Source: Clusia tigrina
Taxonomy: Eukaryota > Arthropoda > Insecta > Diptera > Clusiidae
Length of the DNA: 64,000 bases
Assembly: GCA_920105625.2 (NCBI GenBank)
Contig: CAKKTE020000647.1
Coordinates: 186,001 to 250,000 of the forward strand
Direction: 5' to 3'
How positions within the stretch are numbered: position 1 is the first letter of the stretch; every line of letters starts with the position of its first letter. Made by a program: the position numbers and the translations under genes. The notes under the pieces are model-generated. The model saw only the letters and a program-made list of their open reading frames with translations. It ran no database searches and had not been told where the DNA came from. This document shows, piece after piece, positions 50,728 to 61,927 of this stretch.

Positions 50728-52399
50728 TTTTATGACGCTCCAGTAAAAAGTTACAAGCATTTATATGTTGCAAACTTTGATAGGTGTAGGACGTACCGTA
50801 TAGAAGTTAGGGTCATTTGAAGTTTTATCAGTGTTTGATTTGGGACTCAAGGGTAGCATAGCTTTGAGCAATAGCTTAAATTGACAAGAGGCTCGAGTAC
50901 TTTATTGTTACAAAATTTCAAGGTTTTATTACGCTCCAATAAAAAGTTACAAGCATTTGTATGTTGCAAACTTTGATAGGTGTAGGACGTACCGTATAGA
51001 AGTTAGGGCCATTTGAAGTTTTATCAGTGTTTTATTTGGGATTCAAGGGTAGCATAGCTTTGAGCGATAGCTTAAATTGACATGAGGCTCGAGTACTTTA
51101 TTGTTACAAAATTTCAAGGTTTTATGACGCTCCAGTAAAAAGTTACAAGGATTTGTATGTTGCAAACTTTGATACGTGTAGGACGTACCGTATAGAAGTT
51201 AGGGCCATTTGAAGTTTTATCAGTGTTTGATTTGGGACTCAAGGGTAGCATAGCTTTGAGCAATAGCTTAAATTGACAAGAGGCTCGAGTACTTTATTGT
51301 TACAAAATTTCAAGGTTTTATTACGCTCCAATAAAAAGTTACAAGCATTTGTATGTTGCAAACTTTGATAGGTGTAGGACGTACCGTATAGAAGTTAGGG
51401 CCATTTGAAGTTTTATCAGTGTTTTGTTTGGGATTCAAGGGTAGCATAGCTTTGAGCAATAGCTTAAATTGACAAGAGGCTCGAGTACTTTATTGTTACA
51501 AAATTTCAAGGTTTTATGACGCTCCAGTAAAAAGTTACAAGGATTTGTATGTTGCAAACTTTGATACGTGTAGGACGTACCGTATAGAAGTTAGGGCCAT
51601 TTGAAGTTTTATCAGTGTTTGATTTGTGATTCAAGGGTATCATAGCTTTTAGCAATAGCTTAAATTGACAAGAGGCTCGAGTACTTTATTGTTACAAAAT
51701 TTCAATGTTTTATTACGCTCCAGTAAAAAGTTACAAGCATTTGTATGTTGAAAACTTTGATAGGTGTAGGATGTACCGTACAGAATTTAGGGCTATTTGA
51801 AGTTTTATCAGTGTTTGATTCGGGACTTAAGGGTACCATAGCTTTGAGCGATAGCTTAAATTGACTAGCGGCTCGAGTTCTTTATTGTTACAAAATTTCA
51901 AGGTTTTATGACGCTCCAGTAAAAAGTTACAAGCATTTGTATGCTGCAAACTTTGATAGGTGTAGGACGTATCGTATAGAAGTTAGGGCCATGTGAAGAT
52001 TTATCAGTGTTTGATTTGGGCCTCAAGGGTAGCATAGCTTTGAGCGTTAGCTTAAATTGACAAGCGGCTCGAGTACTTTATTGTTACAAAATTTCAAGGT
52101 TTTATGACGCTCCAGTAAAAAGTTACAAGCATTTATATGTTGCAAACTTTGATAGGTATAGGACGTACCGTATAGAAGTAAGGGCCATTTGAAGTTTTAT
52201 CAGTGTTTGATTTGGGACTCAAGGGTAGCATAGCTTTGAGCGATAGCTTAAATTGACAAGAGGCTCGAGTGCTTTATTGTTACAAAATTTCAAGGTTTTA
52301 TGACGCTCCAGTAAAAAGTTACAAGCATTTGTATGTTGCAAACTTTGATAGGTGTAGGACGTACCGTATAGAAGGTAGGGCCATTTGAAGTTTTATCAG
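50728..52399 (+). repeat. Right-type monomers, including a block repeated 35 monomers away
   Basis: Contains tandem pairs with ccaataaaaag and with gatacgtg (51,170 and 51,566). From about 51,325 to 52,265 it matches 58,184-59,124 at an offset of 6,859 bp (35 x 196 minus 1). The missing base is the deletion in gacgtacgtatag near 52,560. Shared rare markers are gggtatcatag, gttgaaaac, gactagcgg, ctcgagttc, cgtatcgtatag and tgggcctcaag. Confidence 0.82.
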
Positions 52400-53771
52400 T
52401 GATTGATTTGGGACTTAAGGGTAGCATAGCTTTGAGCGATAGCTTAAATTGACAAGCGGCTCGAGTACTTTATTGTTACAAAATTTCAAGGTTTTATGAC
52501 GCTCCAGTAAAAAGTTACAAGCATTTGTATGCTACAAACTTTGATAGGTGTAGGACGTACGTATAGAAGTTAGGGCCATTTGAAGTTTTATCAGTGTTTG
52601 ATTTGGGACTCAAGGGTAGCATAGCTTTGAGCGTTAGCTTAAATTGACAAGCGGCTCGAGTACTTTATTGTTACAAAATTTCAAGGTTTTATGACGCTCC
52701 AGTAAAAAGTTACAAGCATTTGTATGTTGCAAACTTTGATAGGTGTAGGACGTACCGTATAGAAGTTAGGGCCATTTGAAGTTGTATCAGTGTTTGATTT
52801 GGGGTTTAAGGGTAGCATAGCTTTGAGCAATAGCTTAAATTGACAAGAGGCTCGAGTACTTTATTGTTACAAAATTTCAATGTTTTATTACGCTCCAGTA
52901 AAAAGTTACAAGCATTTGTATGTTGCAAACTTTGATAGGTGTAGGATGTACCGTATAGAAGTTAGGGCTATTTGAAGTTTTATCAGTGTTTGATTCGGGA
53001 CTTAAGGGTAGCATAGCTTTGAGCGATAGCTTAAATTGACAAGAGGCTCGAGTACTTTATTGTTACAAAATGTCAAAGTTTTATGACGCTCCAGTAAAAA
53101 GTTACAAGCATTTGTATGTTGCAAACTTTGATAGGTGTAGGACGTACCTTATAGAAGTTAGGGCCATTTGAAGTTTTATCAGTGTTTTATTTGGGATTCA
53201 AGGGTAGCATAGCTTTGAGCAATAGCTTAAATTGACAAGAGGCTCGAGTACTTTATTGTTACAAAATTTCAAGGTTTTATGACGCTCCAGTAAAAAGTTA
53301 CACGCATTTGTATGTTGCAAACTCTGATAGGTGTAGGACGTACCTTATAGAAGTAAGGGCTATTTGAAGTTTTATCAGTGTTTTATTTGGGATTCAAGGG
53401 TAGCATAGCTTTGAGCAATAGCTTAAATTGACAAGAGGCTCGAGTACTTTATTGTTACAAAATTTCAAGGTTTTATGACGCTCCAGTAAAAAGTTACAAG
53501 CATTTGTATGTTGCAAACTTTGATAGGTGTAGGACGTACCGTATAGAAGTTAGGGCTATTTGAAGTTTTATCAGTGTATTATTTACGATTCAAGGGTAGC
53601 ATAGCTTTGAGCAATAGCTTAAATTGACAAGAGGCTCGAGTACTTTATTGTTACAAAATTTCAAGGTTTTATTACGCTCAAGTAAAAAGTTACAAGCATT
53701 TGTATGTTGCAAACATTGATAGGTGTAGGACGTACCGTACAGAATTTAGAGCCATTTGAAGTTTTATCAGT
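52400..53771 (+). repeat. 7-monomer HOR (about 1,372 bp), copy 1
   Basis: Markers aaaatgtcaaag (near 53,067), acgcattt with ctctgatagg, gtattatttacg and aaacattgat recur 1,372 bp later (7 x 196). A single c is missing in gacgtacgtatag near 52,560, creating the perfect palindrome acgtacgt. The left boundary is approximate. Confidence 0.83.
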
Positions 53772-55143
53772 GTTTGATTCGGGACTTAAGGGTAGCATAG
53801 CTTTGAGCGATAGCTTAAATTGACAAGCGGCTCGAGTACTTTATTGTTACAAAATTTCAAGGTTTTATGACGCTCCAGTAAAAAGTTACAAGCATTTGTA
53901 TGCTGCAAACTTTGATAGGTGTAGGACGTACCGTATAGAAGTTAGGGCCATTTGAAGTTTTATCAGTGTTTGATTTGGGACTCAAGGGTAGCATAGCTTT
54001 GAGCGTTAGCTTAAATTGACAAGCGGCTCGAGTACTTTATTGTTACAAAATTTCAAGGTTTTATGACGCTCCAGTAAAAAGTTACAAGCATTTGTATGTT
54101 GCAAACTTTGATAGGTGTAGGACGTACCATATAGAAGTTAGGGCCATTTGAAGTTGTATCAGTGTTTGATTTGGGATTTAAGGGTAGCATAGCTTTGAGC
54201 AATAGCTTAAATTGACAAGAGGCTCGAGTACTTTATTGTTACAAAATTTCAATGTTTTATTACGCTCCAGTAAAAAGTTACAAGCATTTGTATGTTGCAA
54301 ACTTTGATAGGTGTTGGATGTACCGTATAGAAGTTAGGGCTATTTGAAGTTTTATCAGTGTTTGATTCGGGACTTAAGGGTAGCATAGCTTTGAGCGATA
54401 GCTTAAATTGACAAGAGGCTCGAGTACTTTATTGTTACAAAATGTCAAAGTTTTATGACGCTCCAGTAAAAAGTTACAAGCATTTGTATGTTGCAAACTT
54501 TGATAGGTGTAGGACGTACCGTACAGAAGTTAGGGCCATTTGAAGTTTTATCAGTGTTTTATTTGGGATTCAAGGGTAGCATAGCTTTGAGCAATAGCTT
54601 AAATTGACAAGAGGCTCGAGTACTTTATTGTTACAAAATTTCAAGGTTTTATGACGCTCCAGTAAAAAGTTACACGCATTTGTATGTTGCAAACTCTGAT
54701 AGGTGTAGGACGTACCTTATAGAAGTAAGGGCTATTTGAAATTTTATCAGTGTTTTATTTGGGATTCAAGGGTAGCATAGCTTTGAGCAATAGCTTAAAT
54801 TGACAAGAGGCTCGAGTACTTTATTGTTACAAAATTTCAAGGTTTTATGACGCTCCAGTAAAAAGTTACAAGCATTTATATGTTGCAAACTTTGATAGGT
54901 GTAGGACGTACCGTATAGAAGTTAGGGCTATTTGAAGTTTTATCAGTGTATTATTTACGATTCAAGGGTAGCATAGCTTTGAGCAATAGCTTAAATTGAC
55001 AAGAGGCTCGAGTACTTTATTGTTACAAAATTTCAAGGTTTTATTACGCTCAAGTAAAAAGTTACAAGCATTTGTATGTTGCAAACATTGATAGGTGTAG
55101 GACGTACCGTACAGAATTTAGAGCCATTTGAAGTTTTATCAGT
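53772..55143 (+). repeat. 7-monomer HOR (1,372 bp), copy 2
   Basis: Same ordered markers as copy 1 (aaaatgtcaaag near 54,440, aaacattgat near 55,083). A few substitutions separate the copies, such as gtgttggatg, gtacagaag and catttatatg. Confidence 0.85.
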
Positions 55144-55690
55144 GTTTGATTCGGGACTTAAGGGTAGCATAGCTTTGAGCGATAGCTTAAATTGACAAGC
55201 GGCTCGAGTACTTTATTGTTACAAAATTTCAAGGTTTTATGACGTTCCAGTAAAAAGTTACAAGCATTTGTATGCTGCAAACTTTGATAGGTGTAGGACG
55301 TACCGTATAGAAGTTAGGGCCATTTGAAGTTTTATCAGTGTTTGATTTGGGACTTAAGGGTAGCATAGCTTTGAGCGTTAGCTTAAATTGACAAACGGCT
55401 CGAGTACTTTATTGTTACAAAATTTCAAGGTTTTATGACGCTCCAGTAAAAAGTTACAAGCATTTGTATGTTGCAAACTTTGATAGGTGTAGGACGTACC
55501 GTATAGAAGTTAGGGCCATTTGAAGTTTTATCAGTGTTTGATTTGGGATTTAAGGGTAGCTTAGCTTTGAGCAATAGCTTAAATTGACAAGAGGCTCGAG
55601 TACTTTATTGTTACAAAATTTCAATGTTTTATTACGCTCCAGTAAAAAGTTACAAGCATTTGTATGTTGCAAACTTTGATAGGTGTAGGA
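55144..55690 (+). repeat. 7-monomer HOR, copy 3, partial (about 3 monomers)
   Basis: Continues the series (gattcggg, acgttccag, tatgctgc, gcgttag with caaacgg, gggatttaagg with gtagcttag) until near 55,690, where gaattaaggg and gggtatcatag depart from the unit. A related stretch lies at about 61,005-61,400. Confidence 0.75.
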
Positions 55691-56439
55691 TGTACCGTAC
55701 AGAATTAAGGGCTATTTGAAGTTTTATCAGTGTTTGATTCGGGACTTAAGGGTATCATAGCTTTGAGCGATAGCTTAAATTGACAAGCGGCTCGATTACT
55801 TTATTGTTACAAAATTTCAAGGTTTTATGACGCTCCAGTAAAAAGTTACAAGCATTTGTATGCTGCAAACTTTGATAGGTATAGGACGTACCGTATAGAA
55901 GTTAGGGCCATGTGAAGTTTTATCAGTGTTTGATTTGGGACTCAAGGGTAACATAGCTTTGAGCGTTAGCTTAAATTGACAAGCGGCTCGAGTACTTTAT
56001 TGTTACAAAATTTCAAGGTTTTATGACGCTCCAGTAAAAAGTTACAAGCATTTATATGTTGCAAACTTTGATAGGTGTAGGACGTACCGTATTGAAGTTA
56101 GGGCCATTTGAAGTTTTATCAGTGTTTTATTTGGGATTCAAGGGTAGCATAGCTTTGAGCGTTAGCTTAAATTGACAAGAGGCTCGAGTGCTTTATTGTT
56201 ACAAAATTTCAAGGTTTTATGACGCTCCAGTAAAAAGTTACAAGCATTTGTATGTTGCAAACTTTGATAGGTGTAGGACATACCGTATAGAAGTTAGGGC
56301 CATTTGAAGTTTTATCAGTGTGTGATTTGGGACTCAAGGGTAGCATAGCTTTGAGCGATAGCTTAAATTGACAAGAGGCTCGAGTACTTTATTGTTACAA
56401 AATTTCAAGGTTTTATGACGCTCCAGTAAAAAGTTACAA
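55691..56439 (+). repeat. Right-type monomers linking two repeat blocks
   Basis: About four monomers related to 61,375-61,927 at an offset of 29 monomers (5,684 bp, shared ctcgattac), but rearranged by one monomer relative to it. Contains gacatacc and gtgtgtgattt variants. Confidence 0.7.
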
Positions 56440-58512
56440 GCATTTGTATGTTGCAAACTTTGATAGGTGTAGGACGTACCGTATATAAGTTAGGGCCATT
56501 TGAAGTTTTATCAGTGTTTTATTTGGGATTCAAGGGTAGCATAGCTTTGAGCGTTAGCTTAAATTGACAAGAGGCTCGAGTGCTTTATTGTTACAAAATT
56601 TCAAGGTTTTATGACGCTCCAGTAAAAAGTTACAAGCATTTGTATGTTGCAAACTTTGATAGGTGTAGGACATACCGTATAGAAGTTAGGGCCATTTGAA
56701 GTTTTATCAGTGATTGATTTGGGACTTAAGGGTAGCATAGCTTTGAGCGATGGCTTAAATTGACAAGAGGCTCGAGTACTTTATTGTTACAAAATTTCAA
56801 GGTTTTATGACGCTCCAGTGAAAAGTTACAAGCATTTGTAGGTTGCAAACTTTGATAGGTGTAGGGCGTACCGTATAGAAGTTAGGGCCATTTGAAGTTT
56901 TATCAGTGTTTGATTTGGGACTCAAGGATAGCATAGCTTTGAGCGATAGCTTAAATTGACAAGAAGCTCGAGTACTTTATTGTTACAAAATTTCAAGGTT
57001 TTATGACGCTCCAGTAAAAAGTTACAAGCATTTGTATGTTGCAAACTTTGATAGGTGTAGGACGTACCGTATAAAAGTTAGGGCCATTTGAAGTTTTATC
57101 AGTGTTTTATTTGGGATTCAAGGGTAGCATAGCTTTGAGCAATAGCTTAAATTGACAAGAGGCTCGAGTACTTTATTGTTACAAAATTTCAAGGTTTTAT
57201 TACGCTCCAGTAAAAAGTTACAAGCATTTGTATGTTGCAAACTTTGATAGGTGTAGGACGTACCGTACAGAATTTAGGGCCATTTGAAGTTTTATCAGTG
57301 TTTGATTCGGGACTTAAGGGTAGCACAGCTTTGAGCGATAGCTTAAATTGACAAGCGGCTCGAGTACTTTATTGTTACAAAATTTCAAGGTTTTATGACG
57401 CTCCAGTAAAGAGTTACAAGCATTTGTATGCTGCAAACTTTGATAGGTGTAGGACGTACCGTATAGAAGTTAGGGCCATTTGAAGTTTTATCAGTGTTTG
57501 ATTTGGGACTCAAGGGTAGCATATCTTTGAGCGTTAGCTTAAATTGACAAGCGGCTCGAGTACTTTATTGTTACAAAATTTCAAGGTTTTATGACGCTCC
57601 AGTAAAAAGTTATAAGCATTTATATGCTGTAAACTTTGATAGGTATAGGACGTACCGTATAGAAGTTAGAGCCATTTGAAGTTTTATAAGTGTTTGATTT
57701 GGGACTCAAGGGTAGCATAGCTTTGAGCGATAGCTTAAATTGACAAGAGGCTCGAGTACTTTATTGTTACAAAATTTCAAAGTTTTATGACGCTCCAGTA
57801 AAAAGTTACAAGCATTTGTATGTTGCAAACTTTGATAGGTGTAGGACGTACCGTATAGAAATTAGGGCCATTTGAAGTTTTATCAGTATTTTATTTGGGA
57901 TTCAAGGGTAGCATAGCTTGGAACAATAGCTTAAATTGACAAGAGGCTCGAGTACTTTATTGTTACAAAATTTCAAGGTTTTATTACGCTCCAATAAAAA
58001 GTTACAAGCATTTGTATGTTGCAAACTTTGATAGGTGTAGGACGTACCGTATAGAAGTTAGGGCCATTTGAAGTTTTATCAGTGTTTTATTTGGGATTCA
58101 AGGGTAGCATAGCTTTGAGCGATAGCTTAAATTGACATGAGGCTCGAGTACTTTATTGTTACAAAATTTCAAGGTTTTATGACGCTCCAGTAAAAAGTTA
58201 CAAGCATTTGTATGTTGCAAACTTTGATAGGTGTAGGACGTACCGTATAGAAGTTAGGGCCATTTGAAGTTTTATCAGTGTTTTGTTTGGGATTCAAGGG
58301 TAGCATAGCTTTGAGCAATAGCTTAAATTGACACGAGGCTCGAGTACTTTATTGTTACAGAATTTCAAGGTTTTATGACGCTCCAGTAAAAAGTTACAAG
58401 GATTTGTATGTTGCAAACTTTGATACGTGTAGGACGTACCGTATAGAAGTTAGGGCCATTTGAAGTTTTATCAGTGTTTGATTTGTGATTCAAGGGTATC
58501 ATAGCTTTGAGC
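56440..58512 (+). repeat. Long-range duplicated block, left copy (28-monomer offset)
   Basis: Repeats at 61,928-64,000 with an offset of exactly 5,488 bp (28 x 196). Shared rare markers in the same order: gacatacc, gtaggttgc, gtagggcg, ataaaagtt, gcacagc, gtaaagagtt, gcatatcttt, gttagagcc, ttataagtg, gaaattaggg, atcagtatttt, cttggaacaatag, ccaataaaaag and gatacgtg. About nine substitutions in 2,073 bp were noticed. Confidence 0.88.
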
Positions 58513-61500
58513 AATAGCTTAAATTGACAAGAGGCTCGAGTACTTTATTGTTACAAAATTTCAATGTTTTATTACGCTCCAGTAAAAAGTTACAAGCATT
58601 TGTATGTTGAAAACTTTGATAGGTGTAGGATCTACCGTACAGAATTTAGGGCTATTTGAAGTTTTATCAGTGTTTGATTCGGGACTTAAGGGTACCATAG
58701 CTTTGAGCGATAGCTTAAATTGACTAGCGGCTCGAGTTCTTTATTGTTACAAAATTTCAAGGTTTTATGACGCTCCAGTAAAAAGTTACAAGCATTTGTA
58801 TGCTGCAAACTTTGATAGGTGTAGGACGTATCGTATAGAAGTTAGGGCCATGTGAAGATTTATCAGTGTTTGATTTGGGCCTCAAGGGTAGCATAGCTTT
58901 GAGCGTTAGCTTAAATTGACAAGCGGCTCGAGTACTTTATTGTTACAAAATTTCAAGGTTTTATGACGCTCCAGTAAAAAGTTACAAGCATTTATATGTT
59001 GCAAACTTTGATAGGTATAGGACGTACCGTATAGAAGTTAGGGCCATTTGAAGTTTTATCAGTGTTTGATTTGGGACTCAAGGGTAGCATAGCTTTGAGC
59101 GATAGCTTAAATTGACAAGAGGCTCGAGTACTTTATTGTTACAAAATTTCAATGTTTTATGACGTTCCAGTAAAAAGTTACAGGCATTTATATGTTGCAA
59201 ACTTTGATAGGTGTAGGACGTACCGTATTGAAGTTAGGGCCATTTGAAGTTTTATCAGTGTTTTATTTGGGATTCAAGGGTAGCACAGCTTTGAGCGTTA
59301 GCTTAAATTGACAAGAGGCTCGAGTGCTTTATTGTTACAAAATTTCAAGGTTTTATGACGCTCCAGTAAAAAGTTACAAGCATTTGTATGTTGCAAACTT
59401 TGATAGGTGTAGGACGTACCGTATAGAAGTTAGGGCCATTTGAAGTTTTATCAGTGATTGATTTGGGACTTAAGGGTAGCATAGCTTTGAGCGATGGCTT
59501 AAATTGACAAGAGGCTCGAGTACTTTATTGTTACAAAATTTCAAGGTTTTATGACGCTCCAGTGAAAAGTTACAAGCATTTGTATGTTGCAAACTTTGAT
59601 AGGTGTAGGACGTACCGTATAGAAGTTAGGGCCATTTGAAGTTTTATCAGTGTTTGATTTGGGACTCAAGGGTAGCATAGATTTGAGCGATAGCTTAAAT
59701 TGACAAGAGGCCCGAGTATTTTATTGTTACAAAATGTCAAGGTTTTATGACGCTCCAGTAAAAAGTTACAAGCATTTATATATTGCAAACTTTGATAGGT
59801 GTAGGACGTACCGTATAGAAGTTAGGGCCATTTGAAGTTTTATCAGTGTTTTATTTGGGATTCAAGGGTAGCATAGCTTTGAGCGATAGCTTAAATTGAC
59901 ATGAGGCTCGAGTACTTTATTGTTACAAAATTTCAAGGTTTTATGACGCTCCAGTAAAAAGTTACAAGCATTTGTATGTTGCAAACTTTGATAGGTGTAG
60001 GACGTACCGTATAGAAGTTAGGGCCATTTGAAGTTTTATCAGTGTTTTGTTTGGGATTCAAGGGTAGCATAGCTTTGAGCAATAGCTTAAATTGACAAGA
60101 GGCTCGAGTACTTTATTGTTACAAAATTTCAAGGTTTTATGACGCTCCAGTAAAAAGTTACAAGGATTTGTATGTTGCAAACTTTGATACGTGTAGGACG
60201 TACCGTATAGAAGTTAGGGCCATTTGAAGTTTTATCAGTGTGTGATTTGGGACTCAAGGGTAGCATAGCTTTGAGCGATAGCTTAAATTGACAAGAGGCT
60301 CGAGTACTTTATTGTTACAAAATTTCAAGGTTTTATTACGCTCCAGTAAAAAGTTACAAGCATTTGTATGTTGCAAACTTTGATAGGTGTAGGACGTACC
60401 GTACAGAATTTAGGGCCATTTGAAGTTTTATCAGTGTGTGATTTGGGACTCAAGGGTAGCATAGCTTTGAGCGATAGCTTAAATTGACAAGAGGCTCGAG
60501 TACTTTATTGTTACAAAATTTCAAGGTTTTATGACGCTCCAGTAAAAAGTTACAAGCATTTGTATGTTGCAAACTTTGATAGGTGTAGGACGTACCGTAT
60601 ATAAGTTAGGGCCATTTGAAGTTTTATCAGTGTTTTATTTGGGATTCAACGGTAGCATAGCTTTGAGCAATAGCTTAAATTGACAAGAGGCTCGAGTACT
60701 TTATTGTTACAAAATTTCAAGGTTTTATTACGCTCCAGTAAAAAGTTACAAGCATTTGTATGTTGCAAACTTTGATAGGTGTAGGACGTACCGTACAGAA
60801 TTTAGGGCCATTTGAAGTTTTATCAGTGTTTGATTCGGGACTTAAGGGTAGCACAGCTTTGAGCGATAGCTTAAATTGACAAGCGGCTCGAGTACTTTAT
60901 TGTTACAAAATTTCAAGGTTTTATGACGCTCCAGTAAAAAGTTACAAGCATTTGTATGCTGCAAACTTTGATAGATGTAGGACGTACCGTACAGAATTTA
61001 GAGCCATTTGAAGTTTTATCAGTGTTTGATTCGGGACTTAAGGGTAGCATAGCTTTGAGCGATAGCTTAAATTGACAAGCGGCTCGAGTACTTTATTGTT
61101 ACAAAATTTCAAGGTTTTATGACGTTCCAGTAAAAAGTTACAAGCATTTGTATGTTGCAAACTTTGATAGGTGTAGGACGTACCGTATAGAAGTTAGGGC
61201 CATTTGAAGGTTTATCAGTGTTTGATTTGGGATTTAAGGGTAGCTTAGCTTTGAGCAATAGCTTAAATTGGCAAGAGGCTCGAGTACTTTATTGTTACAA
61301 AATTTCAATGTTTTATTACGCTCCAGTAAAAAGTTACAAGCATTTGTATGTTGCAAACTTTGATAGGTGTAGGATGTACCGTACAGAATTTAGGGCTATT
61401 TGAAGTTTTATCAGTGTTTGATTCGGGACTTAAGGGTACCATAGCTTTGAGCGATAGCTCAAATTGACAAGCGGCTCGATTACTTTATTGTTACAAAATT

Positions 61501-61927
61501 TCAAGGTTTTATGACGCTCCAGTAAAAAGTTACAAGCATTTGTATGCTGCAAACTTTGATAGGTGTAGGACGTACCGTATAGAAGTTAGGGCCATGTGAA
61601 GTTTTATCAGTGTTTGATTGGGGACTCAAGGGTAACATAGCTTTGAGCGTTAGCTTAAATTGACAAGCGGCTCGAGTACTTTATTGTTACAAAATTTCAA
61701 GGTTTTATGACGCTCCAGTAAAAAGTTACAAGCATTTATATGTTGCAAAATTTGATAGGTATAGGACGTACCGTATAGAAGTTAGGGCCATTTGAAGTTT
61801 TATCAGTGTTTGATTTGGGACTCAAGGGTAGCATAGCTTTGAGCGATAGCTTAAATTGACAAGAGGCTCGAGTACTTTATTGTTACAAAATGTCAATGTT
61901 TTATGACGCTCCAGTAAAAAGTTACAA
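58513..61927 (+). repeat. Right-type monomers between the two long-range copies
   Basis: The first 600 bp complete the 35-monomer-distant copy of 51,325-52,265. The rest holds gatggctta at about 59,490, a repeat of the gttttgttt/gatacgtg pair (60,045-60,190), two gtgtgtgattt monomers (60,238 and 60,433), and a stretch near 61,005-61,400 resembling the end of the 7-monomer HOR. No gene-like or foreign sequence is present. Confidence 0.8.
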
